Origin: DASYLJ01 sp964432595
GTDB taxonomy: Bacteria > Desulfobacterota > Binatia > DP-6
Reading direction: 5' to 3'
DNA length: 64,000 nt
Assembly: GCA_964432595.1 (NCBI GenBank)
Contig: CAYSOF010000028.1
Span: forward strand, 18,632 to 82,631
This document shows positions 8,108-18,457 of the stretch, in pieces. The stretch's first letter is position 1. Each line of letters starts with the position of its first letter. The translations under genes and the position numbers were made by a program. Under the pieces are notes generated by a model that was not told the DNA's origin, made no database searches, and was given only the letters and a program-made list of their open reading frames with translations.

Positions 8108-9391
8108 ATGCGCATCCTCACGCTCCACGCGCCCTATTTCCGCGAGCAGTGGCGCCGCGAGCACGAGGTCGTCGCGTGGGGACCGCACGCGCACTGCGAC
8201 ATCGTCGCGACGCACCCGTGGACGACGCTCGCCGACGTCCTCGGCGCGCTGCCGCAGGGCTGGGAGCCCGACCTGATACTTCTGGGCGACGATAGCCATC
8301 CATTGCGGGTCCTCGGTCTCGAGGAGGCGCCGTGTCCGACGGCGATGCTGTCCGTCGACACCCACCACCACGCGGCGTGGCACGCGCCGCTCGCGACGGC
8401 GTTCGACGCGACGTTCGTCTCGCAGCGCGACCATCTGCCGGCGTTTCGCGCCGCCGGCGCGACGACGGCGCGTTGGCTCCCGCTGTGGGCGCCCGACGAC
8501 CTGCCGAAGCCCGCGGCCCGCAAGACGCACGAGGTGGCGTTCGTCGGCTCGCTCGACGCGCGCTTCCATCCGGAGCGCGTCGCGTTCCTGGATGCGCTCG
8601 GCGCGCGGATGCCGTTGCACGTCGCGCAGGGCGACTACCGGCCGGTGTTCAGCCGCAGCCGCATCGTGCTGAACCAGACGGTGAAGGGCGACCTCAACGG
8701 CCGCGTTTTCGAGGCGATGGCGTGCGGCGCGCTGCTGCTCACCGAGCGGACGACGAACGGCCTGCTCGACCTGTTCACCGAGGGCACCGATCTCGTCACG
8801 TACCCGCGCGGTGACCTCGATGCGGTGATCGCCACCGCCGGCCGCCTCCTCACGACGGAGCGGGAGCGGCGCCGCATCGCGGCCACCGGCTGCGCGCTCG
8901 TACGCACCCATCATCGGGCGTCGCATCGCGCCGCGACGATCCTCGGGCACGTCGAGGGCGCGCGCACGCGGCTGCCCGCCGGCGCACGGCACGCGGGCGT
9001 CGCGCGCGCGTACTGTGTGCTCGCCGACTGGGTGCGGCGCTACGGCGAGGCGGCGCCGGAGTCGGCGGCGCAAGGCGCGCACTTGCGCGAGGCGTACCTG
9101 ACCGAGGCCGGGCGGCTCGCGCTCGGACCGTCCGTCGGCGAGCCCGATCGCAGCGCGATCCTCGGCCTGATCGCGCTCGAGCGCGGCGAGCTCAAGCGGG
9201 CGCAGGCGCAGCTCGCCTGGGTCGTGGAGAACGGCGGCGGCGTCAGCGAGCGGCTCGCCTACATCGACGCGCTGGTGCGCGGCGGCGCGCTCGGCCCGGC
9301 CCGCGAGGCGGCCGAGGCGCTGTGTGCCCACCACCCGCAGCATCCCGAGGGTGAGGCCGTGCTCGCCGCGCTTCGCGGCGCGGCCTGCTAA
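8108..9391 (+). CDS. CgeB-like glycosyltransferase with C-terminal TPR-like tail
   Basis: 427 residues. MRILTLHAPYF start, a two-lobed GT-B layout and the segments LSVDTHHH, VAFVGSLDARFHPER, LNQTVKGDLNGRVFEAMACGALLL and LVTYPRGDLDAV match the CgeB/DUF3880 glycosyltransferase group, in which the NGRVFE-A-x-ACG-A-LL loop lies in the nucleotide-sugar site. The last ~130 residues are helical and alanine-rich, resembling TPRs (AILGLIALERGELKRAQAQL). The ATG sits directly after a sigma-54 promoter, with no ribosome-binding site. It is divergent from the radical SAM operon and shares its enhancer dyad, so coordinated expression is likely. A similar catalytic domain occurs in the gene at 18917. Confidence 0.7.
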   Translation: MRILTLHAPYFREQWRREHEVVAWGPHAHCDIVATHPWTTLADVLGALPQGWEPDLILLGDDSHPLRVLGLEEAPCPTAMLSVDTHHHAAWHAPLATAFDATFVSQRDHLPAFRAAGATTARWLPLWAPDDLPKPAARKTHEVAFVGSLDARFHPERVAFLDALGARMPLHVAQGDYRPVFSRSRIVLNQTVKGDLNGRVFEAMACGALLLTERTTNGLLDLFTEGTDLVTYPRGDLDAVIATAGRLLTTERERRRIAATGCALVRTHHRASHRAATILGHVEGARTRLPAGARHAGVARAYCVLADWVRRYGEAAPESAAQGAHLREAYLTEAGRLALGPSVGEPDRSAILGLIALERGELKRAQAQLAWVVENGGGVSERLAYIDALVRGGALGPAREAAEALCAHHPQHPEGEAVLAALRGAAC

Positions 9392-9468
9392 TTTCGCTGC
9401 TGGACACTCGGCCGGACTGCTCCCCACACTGTGGCCGGTGCGCCAACTCGGCGCCGATGGGAGGTCCG

Positions 9469-9966
9469 ATGCGACGATCGAAGGTTGCGATGATGGTGGC
9501 GGCGGTCGCGTTCGCGGCGACGACGGCGGATGCCGCGGTCGTCTGCCAGAAGGGGCAGAAGTTCAAGATCCGCGCGACGGCGTGCAAGGGCAAGGAGACG
9601 CTGGCCCACGACCTCGCCTTGCTGGCGCAGCCGGGGCCAAAGGGCGATCAGGGTGATCCCGGCGAACCCGGCACCGCGCGGGCCTACGCCGAGGTCGACG
9701 CGGAGACGCCGTCGTTGGTCACGGCGCGCACCCGCGGGTTCGTGTCGGTCGAGCGGACCGGCTCCGGCATCTACTGCCTGGTTCCGGAGGACGGCATCGA
9801 TCCGAGCACCAGCGCGTCGGTCGCCTCCGTGTCGGGCCCGCTCACGTCGAACTCGCACGCCTACACGGCACCGCCCGGCGTGTCGTGCCCGAACGGCTTC
9901 GTCGTGGCCGTGAAGGAGGGGTCGACGCTCGACAGCGACTCCGACTTCACGATCGTCGTTCCCTGA
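9469..9966 (+). CDS. secreted protein with short collagen-like motif, unknown function
   Basis: 165 residues from the ATG at 9469; the ATG 12 bases upstream overlaps the GGGAGG that is the probable ribosome-binding site. A signal peptide (MRRSKVAMMVAAVAFAATTADA) is followed by VVCQKGQKFKIRATACKGKE, a short collagen-like GPKGDQGDPGEPG stretch and a beta-rich C-terminal domain of about 95 residues with two cysteines (YCLVP, SCPNG). This layout recurs in many small exported proteins of delta-type genomes. It converges with the UBP zinc-finger gene, 7 bp apart, with no obvious terminator. Function unknown. Confidence 0.65.
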   Translation: MRRSKVAMMVAAVAFAATTADAAVVCQKGQKFKIRATACKGKETLAHDLALLAQPGPKGDQGDPGEPGTARAYAEVDAETPSLVTARTRGFVSVERTGSGIYCLVPEDGIDPSTSASVASVSGPLTSNSHAYTAPPGVSCPNGFVVAVKEGSTLDSDSDFTIVVP

Positions 9967-9973
9967 TCGGTCC

Positions 9974-10276
9974 TCAGTACCGCCAGCCCGTCGGGTGGGT
10001 GGTGACGTCGTCGCCGAGGTCGACCATGACCTCGTCGACGTAGCACCACCCCCACGGGTCGGGCGGATCGTAGCTCTCCATCACCGCGTGCTGCGTCGCG
10101 TGGAAGTGACCGGTCGCATGCTTCCCCGGCGACTGGTCGCAGCAGCCGACGTGGCCGCAGACGCGACAGATGCGGAGATGCACCCAGCGGCCGCCGTGCG
10201 CGAGGCACTCCTCGCAGCCGTCGGACGCGGGCGTCACCGTGGTGAACTGATCGAGGTGCGAGCAGCGCGTGGCCAT
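9974..10276 (-). CDS. UBP-type zinc-finger protein
   Basis: 100 residues beginning MATRCSHLDQ. The Cys/His series (CSH...CEEC...HLRICRVCGHVGCCD...KHATGHF..TQHAVM) is that of the ZnF-UBP domain, which in eukaryotic deubiquitinases binds a free C-terminal Gly-Gly. Stand-alone bacterial versions are known, commonly beside a thioredoxin-reductase-like gene, and here that gene lies divergently 86 bp away. The intact motif WGWCYVDE near the end is also typical. A longer in-frame start would run into the promoter region of the divergent gene and was not used. The bacterial function is not established; a redox or peptide-tail-binding role is inferred from context. Confidence 0.8.
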   Translation of the reverse strand: MATRCSHLDQFTTVTPASDGCEECLAHGGRWVHLRICRVCGHVGCCDQSPGKHATGHFHATQHAVMESYDPPDPWGWCYVDEVMVDLGDDVTTHPTGWRY

Positions 10277-10362
10277 GCGCGCATCCTCGGCTCCGTCCGA
10301 CGGCGGGTCAATGCGGGAAGCGCGTTGCCCCGAGTCCTTCCCATCGCTACGGTTGCCGCGCC

Positions 10363-12027
<1,665 letters not shown>

Positions 12028-12131
12028 CATTCTCGGATATTGCCTTGACAGGACGAATCACCGCAGCGTACGCCCGTTCCATCCACGGACGACGAGCCCG
12101 CGAGGGCGGGCCGCAGACAAGGGGGGATCGT

Positions 12132-12944
12132 ATGACTGCTCGGCGATTCGGACTCCTCACGCTCGGACTCTGCCTCTGGACCGGCATCGCGGCCGCCGGC
12201 ACGCCGCTTCCGGATCCGCCGTTCTCGAACGGGGGTTTCGTGCCGCCCGATTCGCTGACGTTGAAGAGCGAGCAGTACGTCGGGAAGCTGCTCTCGAAGT
12301 ACGCGTCGACGCGCGGCAAGTGCGACTACGGCGCGGTGATCGCCCTGCAGCTCGCGTACGAGCCCGCGAATCTGGCGAAGGTGCCCGACGTGCAGGCGAA
12401 GTGGACGGCCTGCGTCGACAAGATGAATGCCTACTACACGATCAACCGCGACAAGCTCGTCTCGAAGGGCACGCCGTCGTGCCTGAACGCGGCCGGCATC
12501 GACGCGATCCGGGCCCAGCTGGATCTGCAGATCCCGGCGCTCAACACCCTCGTCTACTGCGACGACGACGCGGCCTCGCCCGATCCGGTCACGGGGCTCA
12601 ACATCCCCGACTTCAAGATCGAGGCCAGCGGCGAGGTGTCGATGGCGAAGGTGCTCCTCAAGGTGGGCACGTACGCCGCGAAGTGCCTCGACAAGGCGGC
12701 ATCGCTCGCCTTCAAGCTCGGCGGCACGATCGATCCCGGCTCTCTCGCCAAGATCCAGGCCTGCATCGAGAAGGGCCGCACGTACGGCCTCGAGTACGCG
12801 GCGAAGCTCGACCAGACGCAGAAGCTGCCGGCTTGCCTGCCGCTCGCGTCGGCCGAGGGCCTGGTGAACGCGACGGTCGACCTCGCCGGGCAGTTCACCG
12901 ACGACGTCTACTGCGCGTCGCCGAGCGGCGCGTTCCTGCACTGA
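12132..12944 (+). CDS. secreted cysteine-containing helical protein, unknown function
   Basis: 270 residues with a signal peptide ending near GIAAAG. The mature part is rich in Lys, Ala and regularly spaced cysteines (eight in total: GKCDYG, TACVDK, PSCLNA, YCDDD, KCLDK, ACIEK, ACLPL, YCASP), suggesting disulfide-linked helical hairpins. The start is the ATG six bases after a GGGGGG ribosome-binding site. No enzyme motif is visible. The exported protein at 27723-28796 uses a similar style (K/A/C-rich hairpins). A strong hairpin follows the stop codon. Function unknown. Confidence 0.65.
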   Translation: MTARRFGLLTLGLCLWTGIAAAGTPLPDPPFSNGGFVPPDSLTLKSEQYVGKLLSKYASTRGKCDYGAVIALQLAYEPANLAKVPDVQAKWTACVDKMNAYYTINRDKLVSKGTPSCLNAAGIDAIRAQLDLQIPALNTLVYCDDDAASPDPVTGLNIPDFKIEASGEVSMAKVLLKVGTYAAKCLDKAASLAFKLGGTIDPGSLAKIQACIEKGRTYGLEYAAKLDQTQKLPACLPLASAEGLVNATVDLAGQFTDDVYCASPSGAFLH

Positions 12945-12952
12945 CGCTGCAC

Positions 12953-12986
12953 GAGTGCCGCCGGTCCCTTCGGACCGGCGGCACTC
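12953..12986. terminator. bidirectional hairpin terminator
   Basis: Perfect 15-bp arms (GAGTGCCGCCGGTCC and its complement) around a CTTC loop, between two convergent genes. It overlaps the last bases of the minus-strand CoA-transferase gene. There is no long T-run, as is usual in such GC-rich DNA. Confidence 0.75.
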
Positions 12987-14403
12987 ACGCGAACGTCATC
13001 TCCCGGACGTCCGACGCCACGCGCAGCGGCGCGTTCGTCACCGACTTCACGTCGTCGACCGTGAGCCCCGGCGCCATCTCGCGTAGCAGGAAGCCGTCGG
13101 CGTCGACGTCGATCCACGCGAGGTCGGTGACGACGGACTTCACGCAGCGGAGTCCCGTCGGCGGATAGGTGAGCTGCTCGACGAGCTTCGAGCCGCCGTG
13201 CCGCTCCTGCTGGTAGCAGACGGCGATGATGCGCGCGCCGCCGGCGGCGAGATCCATCGCGCCGCCGATGCCGCCGCTCGTCTGCCCCGGGATGCTCCAG
13301 TTCGCGAGGTCGCCGTTCGACGCCACCTGGAACGCGCCCAGCACGACCGTCGACACGCGGCCGGTGCGCGCCATCGCGAACGACGCGGTCGAGTCGAAGT
13401 ACGCGGTGCCCGGCACCGGCGTCACGAGCTGGCCGCTCGCGTTGTAGCAATCGACGTCCTCGGCGCCCTCGTCGGGGAAGCCGCCGTAGCCGAGGATGCC
13501 GTTCTCGGCGTGCAGCGTGACGTCGCGGCCGCCGAGGTAGTTCGAGACCATCGTCGGGAGCCCGATGCCGAGGTTCACGTACTCGCCGTCGCGAAGCAGC
13601 GCGGCGACCTTCATCGCCATCAGGTCGGCGGGCAGGCCGGCCGGTCCCCCCGCGCGGATCGCGCGCCCGCCCATGTCGGTGACGCGGCCGACGAGCGCCA
13701 GCATCTGGCGCAGCACGCCGGGATCGATGTGCGTCGTGGTGCGCACCACGCGGTCGACGAAGATGCCCGGCGTGACGACGGCTTCGGGGTCGATCGCCCC
13801 GACGCCGACGACCTCCTTCACCTCGGCGATCGTCGTGCGCGCCGCCATCGCGAACGCGGGACCGAAGTTGCGCATGCCGCGGCGGTAGACGAGGTTGCCG
13901 CTGGGATCGGCCTGGTACGCTTGGAGCAGCGCGAAGTCGCCACGAATGGCGCGCTCGAAGACGTGCGGGCGGCCGTCGAACTCGCGCACTTCCTTCCCCT
14001 GCGCCGCCTGCGTGCCGACGCCCGTCGGCGTGTAGAAGCCCGCGAGCCCCGCGCCACCGCAGCGCACGCGCTCGATCAGCGTGCCCTGCGGCACCATCTC
14101 GAGCTGGATCTTCCCCTCGCGCACCTGCTGCGCGATCGGCGTGTCGAACGTCGGGTTGGCGACGTAGCTGCAGATCAACTTCGCGATCTGCTCCTTTTCG
14201 GCGAGGACGTTCAGCGACGTCGGTCCGCCGGCGGGCGTGTTGCACACGACCGTGAGGTTGCGGACGCCGCGCTCCACGAGGGCCAGCAGGCAGTCGGTGG
14301 GCCACGCCTGCGGCGGGCCGAAGCTGTGGACGAGGAGCGATGCGCCGTCGGCGACGTCGGCGACCGCCTCCATCGCGCTGTCGCAGATGCGTGTGGTCGG
14401 CAT
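12985..14403 (-). CDS. fused alpha/beta 3-oxoacid-type CoA transferase
   Basis: 472 residues. The first ~240 align in style with the alpha subunit of succinyl-CoA:3-oxoacid CoA transferases and residues ~255-472 with the beta subunit. The catalytic glutamate is E300 in HAENGILGYGG. Beta-subunit segments GLPTMVSNYL, TSGGIGGAMDLAAG and KSVVTDLAWI are present. Such enzymes move CoA between succinate or acetate and 3-oxo or other short acids in the matrix or cytoplasm. The start at MPTTRICDS was chosen over an upstream one because homologues begin just before the first helix. The glycine-rich GPGGxxG motif usual near the alpha N-terminus is altered to HSFGPPQ, which may signal a different acyl substrate. 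No pathway genes adjoin it. Confidence 0.75.
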   Translation of the reverse strand: MPTTRICDSAMEAVADVADGASLLVHSFGPPQAWPTDCLLALVERGVRNLTVVCNTPAGGPTSLNVLAEKEQIAKLICSYVANPTFDTPIAQQVREGKIQLEMVPQGTLIERVRCGGAGLAGFYTPTGVGTQAAQGKEVREFDGRPHVFERAIRGDFALLQAYQADPSGNLVYRRGMRNFGPAFAMAARTTIAEVKEVVGVGAIDPEAVVTPGIFVDRVVRTTTHIDPGVLRQMLALVGRVTDMGGRAIRAGGPAGLPADLMAMKVAALLRDGEYVNLGIGLPTMVSNYLGGRDVTLHAENGILGYGGFPDEGAEDVDCYNASGQLVTPVPGTAYFDSTASFAMARTGRVSTVVLGAFQVASNGDLANWSIPGQTSGGIGGAMDLAAGGARIIAVCYQQERHGGSKLVEQLTYPPTGLRCVKSVVTDLAWIDVDADGFLLREMAPGLTVDDVKSVTNAPLRVASDVREMTFA

Positions 14404-14452
14404 GCGGCGACCGACTTCCCACGAACGGCGCGCGCCGCGCAAGGCGGTGACG

Positions 14453-15175
14453 CTACCGGCCGACGGCGCCGAGCAGGCAGTCGCCGTAGATCGCCCAGAG
14501 CGCCTCGCCCGACATGCGCGAGGCGTCGCGCGGCAGCTCGAGCGTCACCAGCGGCCAGCCCCAGTCGACGCCGAGCAGCGAGCCGAGCGAGCCCGGCATC
14601 GCGCCGATCCGTTGCACCACGAGGCCGGTGCACGCGCCGAGCGCGCGCGCCGCGCCGTCGGCCGGACCGTCCCAGTCGACGAGGGCCGCGCCGGCCTCGT
14701 GCACGCTCAGGGTGAACGACGGCCGCACGCGGAGCAGCAGGTCGTACAGCGCACGGCTCTCGGGCTCCGACATCGGCTCGGGCCCGTGCGACGGCCAGGC
14801 CGCCCAGTTGTAGGTCGGCATGTTGCGGTTCAGATCGACGCCGCGGGCGTTGGTGCGCTCCGCCATCCCGAGGCCGTCGGGATTCAGCGCCGGGACGATC
14901 GTCAGCGCGCGCTGCGCCGGGCAGCGGAGGCGGAGCGCCAGCTCGCGGACCAGGGCCGCGCTCCCGAGCTCGTCGCCATGCGTGCCGCCGACGACGAGGA
15001 TGCCGCCGAGCCCGGTCCCACAGCTGAGCACGTCGATTGGACGCCCCTCGACGGAATGGGACGCGACCTGCCACTGCGGCACGATGGCGCCGCCCGGCCG
15101 CCGCGCGCACACGCATCCCGACGCGAGGAGCAGGAGGACCACCAGAGCGGCTCGGGTTGGGAGGAGGGCGGGCAC
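14453..15175 (-). CDS. M14 zinc carboxypeptidase-like lipoprotein
   Basis: 240 residues with a lipoprotein signal (LLLLASGC, Cys21). Zinc ligands H66 and E69 in THGDE and H159 in SVHE, the RGVDLNRN substrate-binding segment at ~111-118, and a C-terminal glutamate E213 in TLELP fit the M14 family, closest in style to murein-peptide amidases (MpaA). It probably trims peptides at the inner or outer membrane. At 240 residues it is compact for M14 enzymes. Neighbours are a CoA transferase downstream and a MocR regulator upstream on the same strand, with no evident functional link. Confidence 0.75.
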   Translation of the reverse strand: MPALLPTRAALVVLLLLASGCVCARRPGGAIVPQWQVASHSVEGRPIDVLSCGTGLGGILVVGGTHGDELGSAALVRELALRLRCPAQRALTIVPALNPDGLGMAERTNARGVDLNRNMPTYNWAAWPSHGPEPMSEPESRALYDLLLRVRPSFTLSVHEAGAALVDWDGPADGAARALGACTGLVVQRIGAMPGSLGSLLGVDWGWPLVTLELPRDASRMSGEALWAIYGDCLLGAVGR

Positions 15176-15229
15176 GGGAGGACGATTCCGAGGACGTGCC
15201 GCGGATCGTAGCGGCCGCGACGGGCGCCG

Positions 15230-16642
15230 TCATCCCCCGACCGTCGGCTCGTACGTCGCCCAGGCGCGGCCGAGCCGCTCGACCGCCTCGTCGAGCAGCC
15301 GCGGCGGGAGCGTGTACTCGAGGAACAGCCGATCGGTGTGCCGTTCGTCCGGAGTGAAGAGCGGTCCCGGTGCGACGGTCACACCGTGCCGCACCGCGAC
15401 CGCCGCGAACGCGCGCGCGTCGCCGCGCGGCAGGCGCGCCCAGAGCGCGAACCCGCCGCCGGGCATGCGCCACGACCAGGTCGGCAGCACGCGCTCGAGC
15501 GCGTCCGTGAACCGCGCGCGCGCGGGCGCATAGTGACGGCGGCGCGCCTCCTGCGCTTCCTCCCAGCGTCCGAGCAGCCGCGCCGCGAGCAGCTGGTCGA
15601 GCAGCGGCGTGCCGAGGTCGGCCGTCGCCTTCATGCGCACGAGCTGCGTGACGACGGGGCGAGGCGCCCGGATCCAGCCGACGCGCAGGCCCGGCCAGAA
15701 CAGCTTGCTCATCGAGCCGACGACGAGGATCGGGCCGTCCGTGCCGAAGTGGGCCACCGGCGGTGGCGGCGTCACCGCGTCGAGCGAGAGGTCGGCGGGC
15801 GCCACGTCCTCGATCACCGGCATCGACAGGCGAGCCGCGAGCCGCGCGAGCCGCCGGCGACGCTCGGTCGAGAGGACGGTGCACGTCGGCGTGCTGAACG
15901 TCGGCGTCAGGTAGACGAGGCGTGGCGGACGCGCGCCCGCGAGCCTCTCCAGCTCATCGACGCGAAGCCCGTGCTGGTCCGTGCCGATGGGGTGGACCTG
16001 CGCCGCGGCCGCGCGGAAGACGTCGAGCGCGCCGGGATGGGTCGCGTCTTCGCAGGCGACGACGTCGCGGGGCCGCAGGTAGAGGCCGGCCAGCAGCGCG
16101 ATCGCCTGCTGTGCGCCGGTCGTGACGACGACCTCGTTCGGTGCGGTCGGCACGCCGGACGCGACGAGGCGCTCGGCGATCGACGCCCGCAGCGCGGGCA
16201 GCCCCGCGGGGCTGTAGCCCGGATGCGCGGCGAGCATGCCGAGGTCGCGGTCGACGAGCCGGCGCAGCTCCTGCTCCACCATCGGCAGCGGGGCGGTCGG
16301 CGCGAGCGTCAGGTCGATCGGGCCGCCGCGGCCGAAGCGGCTGGACGACGTCGGTGCGACGCGGTTCCAACGGCCCGCGACCAGCGGTCCGCGGACGATC
16401 CAGCCGCTGCCCTGCCGGCTCTCGATGACGCCCTCGTCGCGGAGCAGCGTCAGCGCGTGCACGACCGTCGTGCGGCTCACGGCGAGTGCGGGTGCGAGCC
16501 GCCGCTCGGCGGGCAGGCGCTCGCCCGCCGCGATGTGGCCGCGCGCGATCACGCGGCCGAGTGCCATGGCCAGCTGCCGGTAGGCCGGGCCGTCGCCGCG
16601 CGTCCAGTCGCCGAGGACGCTCGCCACCGCGAACGGCTGCAT
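15230..16642 (-). CDS. MocR-family (GntR/aminotransferase) transcription regulator
   Basis: 470 residues from MQPFAVASVL. Residues ~17-85 are a GntR winged helix (YRQLAMALGRVIARG, ERLPAERRLAPALAVSRTTV). From ~115 follows a fold-type I aminotransferase domain with TTGAQQAI, and the PLP lysine K313 in GSMSKLFWPG. MocR proteins bind PLP and usually control a divergent gene; here the divergent pair is an F420-type oxidoreductase and a flavin monooxygenase. An 11-bp palindrome just upstream of the start codon could be its operator. An N-terminal extension of 23 residues is possible but has a poor start context. Confidence 0.82.
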   Translation of the reverse strand: MQPFAVASVLGDWTRGDGPAYRQLAMALGRVIARGHIAAGERLPAERRLAPALAVSRTTVVHALTLLRDEGVIESRQGSGWIVRGPLVAGRWNRVAPTSSSRFGRGGPIDLTLAPTAPLPMVEQELRRLVDRDLGMLAAHPGYSPAGLPALRASIAERLVASGVPTAPNEVVVTTGAQQAIALLAGLYLRPRDVVACEDATHPGALDVFRAAAAQVHPIGTDQHGLRVDELERLAGARPPRLVYLTPTFSTPTCTVLSTERRRRLARLAARLSMPVIEDVAPADLSLDAVTPPPPVAHFGTDGPILVVGSMSKLFWPGLRVGWIRAPRPVVTQLVRMKATADLGTPLLDQLLAARLLGRWEEAQEARRRHYAPARARFTDALERVLPTWSWRMPGGGFALWARLPRGDARAFAAVAVRHGVTVAPGPLFTPDERHTDRLFLEYTLPPRLLDEAVERLGRAWATYEPTVGG

Positions 16643-16654
16643 CAGTCCACTTTC

Positions 16655-16665
16655 GCCAAATTGGC
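16655..16665. promoter_or_regulatory. possible operator palindrome of the MocR regulator
   Basis: GCCAA-A-TTGGC lies 13 bp upstream of the MocR start codon, in the 80-bp divergent region shared with the oxidoreductase pair. It is the only clear dyad there. Assignment to MocR is by position only. Confidence 0.3.
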
Positions 16666-16722
16666 CATCGACGAGGAGCGCTATCACGCGCCGCCGGCGG
16701 CCGTCGAGCATAAAACGACGGC

Positions 16723-17133
16723 ATGACGACCTTCGCGACGCTGGACGACCATTCCTACCTGCAGCTGATCACGTTCCGCCGCTCGGGCGCCGGTGTGCCG
16801 ACGCCGGTCTGGTTCGCGCCCGACGGCGCGCGGCTCTACGTGCAGACCGAGGACCCGAGCGGCAAAGTCCGGCGCCTGCGCCGCGATGCTCGGTGCGAGG
16901 TGGGGCCGTGCACGCTGCGCGGCCGCGCGCTCGGTCCGCGCGTCGGCGCGCGCGCCCGCATCCTCCCGGCCGACGACGCGGCGCGGGCCGAGCGTGTGCT
17001 CGCGGCGCGCTACGGGTTCGGACGGCGCCTCTTCATGGCGCTCGTGGTGCCGGTCTTCCGCTGGCGCGGGAAGCGCGAGGTCTATCTCGAGATCGTCGCC
17101 GACGGGCATGGCGCGGCAGGAGCCGCGGCATGA
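16723..17133 (+). CDS. PPOX-class, probable F420-dependent oxidoreductase
   Basis: 136 residues forming the small split beta-barrel of the pyridoxamine-phosphate-oxidase-like superfamily: LITFRRSGAGVPTPVWFAPDGARLYVQTE is the typical first sheet with PVWF, then KVRRLRRDARCEVGPC and GRALGPRVGARARIL. The pattern matches the F420-using Rv2061-like subgroup more than FMN enzymes. It is divergent from a MocR regulator and overlaps the next gene by 4 bp (ATGA), so the two are coupled. It could reduce an unsaturated substrate for, or made by, the flavin monooxygenase. Whether the host makes F420 cannot be seen here. Confidence 0.7.
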   Translation: MTTFATLDDHSYLQLITFRRSGAGVPTPVWFAPDGARLYVQTEDPSGKVRRLRRDARCEVGPCTLRGRALGPRVGARARILPADDAARAERVLAARYGFGRRLFMALVVPVFRWRGKREVYLEIVADGHGAAGAAA

Positions 17134-18401
17134 GCCGGTACGACGTCGTCGTCGTGGGCGCGAGCCTCGCCGGTGCGACGGCCGCCACGCTGTTCGCGCG
17201 CGCCGGACTGCGGGTCGCGCTCGTCGAGCGCCATCCCGACGCGGCCGCGTACAAGCGCGTGTGCACGCACTTCCTCCAGCCGAGCGCGACGCCGGTCCTC
17301 GAGCGGCTGGGCCTGACGGCGCCGATCGAGGCGGCGGGCGGCGTGCGCAACGCGCTCGACGTGTGGAGCGCGTACGGCTGGATGCGCGCGCCCGACGGTG
17401 CCGCACCGTACGGCTACAGCATCCGGCGCGAGCGGCTCGACCCGCTCGTGCGCGCGACGGCCGTCGCGACCCCGGGCGTGACGCTGCTGTCGGGGTGGAC
17501 GGTGCGCGACCTCTGCTGGACCCGTCGCCGGGCGACGGGCGTCGTCGCGTACGATCGCGCGGGCGGGACGCGGGTGGTGTCGGCGTCGCTCGTGGTCGGC
17601 GCCGACGGGCGCCACTCGACGGTCGCGTCGATCGCCGGCGTGCCCGAGCGACGGCGGGCGAACCGGCGGGCGCTCTACTACGCGTATCACCGCGGCCTCT
17701 CCATTGGCCGCGCGGGCCGCATGTGGTTCCACGACGGCGACGCGTCGTACGCGTATCCGAACGACGACGGCCTGGTCCTCCTCGCCACCGCCGTGGCGCG
17801 CGAGCGCCTGGCGGCGTTCAAGCGCGATCCCGAGGGCGGGCTGGCGCGCGCGTTCGCCGGCTTGCCCGAGGCGCCGCGGCCGGCGGACGGCGCGCGCGTG
17901 TCGCCCGTGCTCGGTCAGGTGGATTCGCCGAACGTGCGGCGGCGGGTGACCCATCGCGGCCTCGCGCTCGTCGGCGACGCGGCGATGGCGTCCGATCCGC
18001 TGTGGGCGGTCGGCTGCGGGTGGGCCTTCCAGTCCGCGGAATGGCTCGTCGATGCGACCGCGCCCGCGCTGTGCGCGCAGCGCGGGCTGCGCGCGGCGCT
18101 TGCCGCGTATCGACGACGGCATCGTCGCGAGCTGCTCGGGCATCACCTGCTGATCGCGAGCTTCGCGCGCCGGCGGTCGTTCCTGCCGCACGAGCGGCTG
18201 CTACTCGCCGCGGCGACGTGCGATCCCGTCGTCGCCGAGCGGCTGCAGGCGTTCGGCGAGCGGCTCGCGCCCGCGCAGCGGCTCTTCGGGCCGCGGCTCT
18301 TCCTGCGCGCGTGGCGCGCGCGTCACGCGGCCGAGCTGGCGCGGCCGGGCAGCACGTCGTGGACCGCGGCGGCCACGCGCCGCCGTATGACGGGGGCATG
18401 A
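17130..18401 (+). CDS. FAD-dependent oxidoreductase (class A monooxygenase / geranylgeranyl-reductase-like)
   Basis: 423 residues. The N-terminal dinucleotide motif is VVVGASLAGATAA, followed by ERHPDAAAYKRVC. VVGADGRHS is the DG motif and GDAAMASDPLWAVGCGWAFQSAEWL the GD motif, together typical of class A flavoprotein hydroxylases and related FixC/geranylgeranyl reductases. A conserved Cys in AYKRVCTHF recalls halogenase/CPO-type subgroups, but the halogenase WxWxIP motif is not seen. No membrane segment. Coupled to the F420-type enzyme upstream. The substrate is probably a lipid or aromatic compound; unknown. Confidence 0.72.
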   Translation: MSRYDVVVVGASLAGATAATLFARAGLRVALVERHPDAAAYKRVCTHFLQPSATPVLERLGLTAPIEAAGGVRNALDVWSAYGWMRAPDGAAPYGYSIRRERLDPLVRATAVATPGVTLLSGWTVRDLCWTRRRATGVVAYDRAGGTRVVSASLVVGADGRHSTVASIAGVPERRRANRRALYYAYHRGLSIGRAGRMWFHDGDASYAYPNDDGLVLLATAVARERLAAFKRDPEGGLARAFAGLPEAPRPADGARVSPVLGQVDSPNVRRRVTHRGLALVGDAAMASDPLWAVGCGWAFQSAEWLVDATAPALCAQRGLRAALAAYRRRHRRELLGHHLLIASFARRRSFLPHERLLLAAATCDPVVAERLQAFGERLAPAQRLFGPRLFLRAWRARHAAELARPGSTSWTAAATRRRMTGA

Positions 18402-18457
18402 CGGGTTCGGTCGATTCCGCCGGGTCCCGGGCGACCACCGGGCAGGGAGGTCACGCC

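Noticed and set aside
9364..9391. 7-bp hairpin overlapping the end of the CgeB-like gene as a terminator
   Set aside because: It sits inside coding sequence; CGCCGCG-type short inverted repeats are common by composition.
9640..9675. Collagen-like protein call based on the GPKGDQGDPGEPG stretch
   Set aside because: Only about four Gly-X-Y triplets; too short for a collagen helix, so it is described as a motif only.
12045..12074. TTGACA with TACGCC 18 bases downstream, a possible housekeeping promoter before the secreted protein at 12132
   Set aside because: The -10 half is poor and no other sigma-70-like site in this GC-rich window is available to calibrate it.
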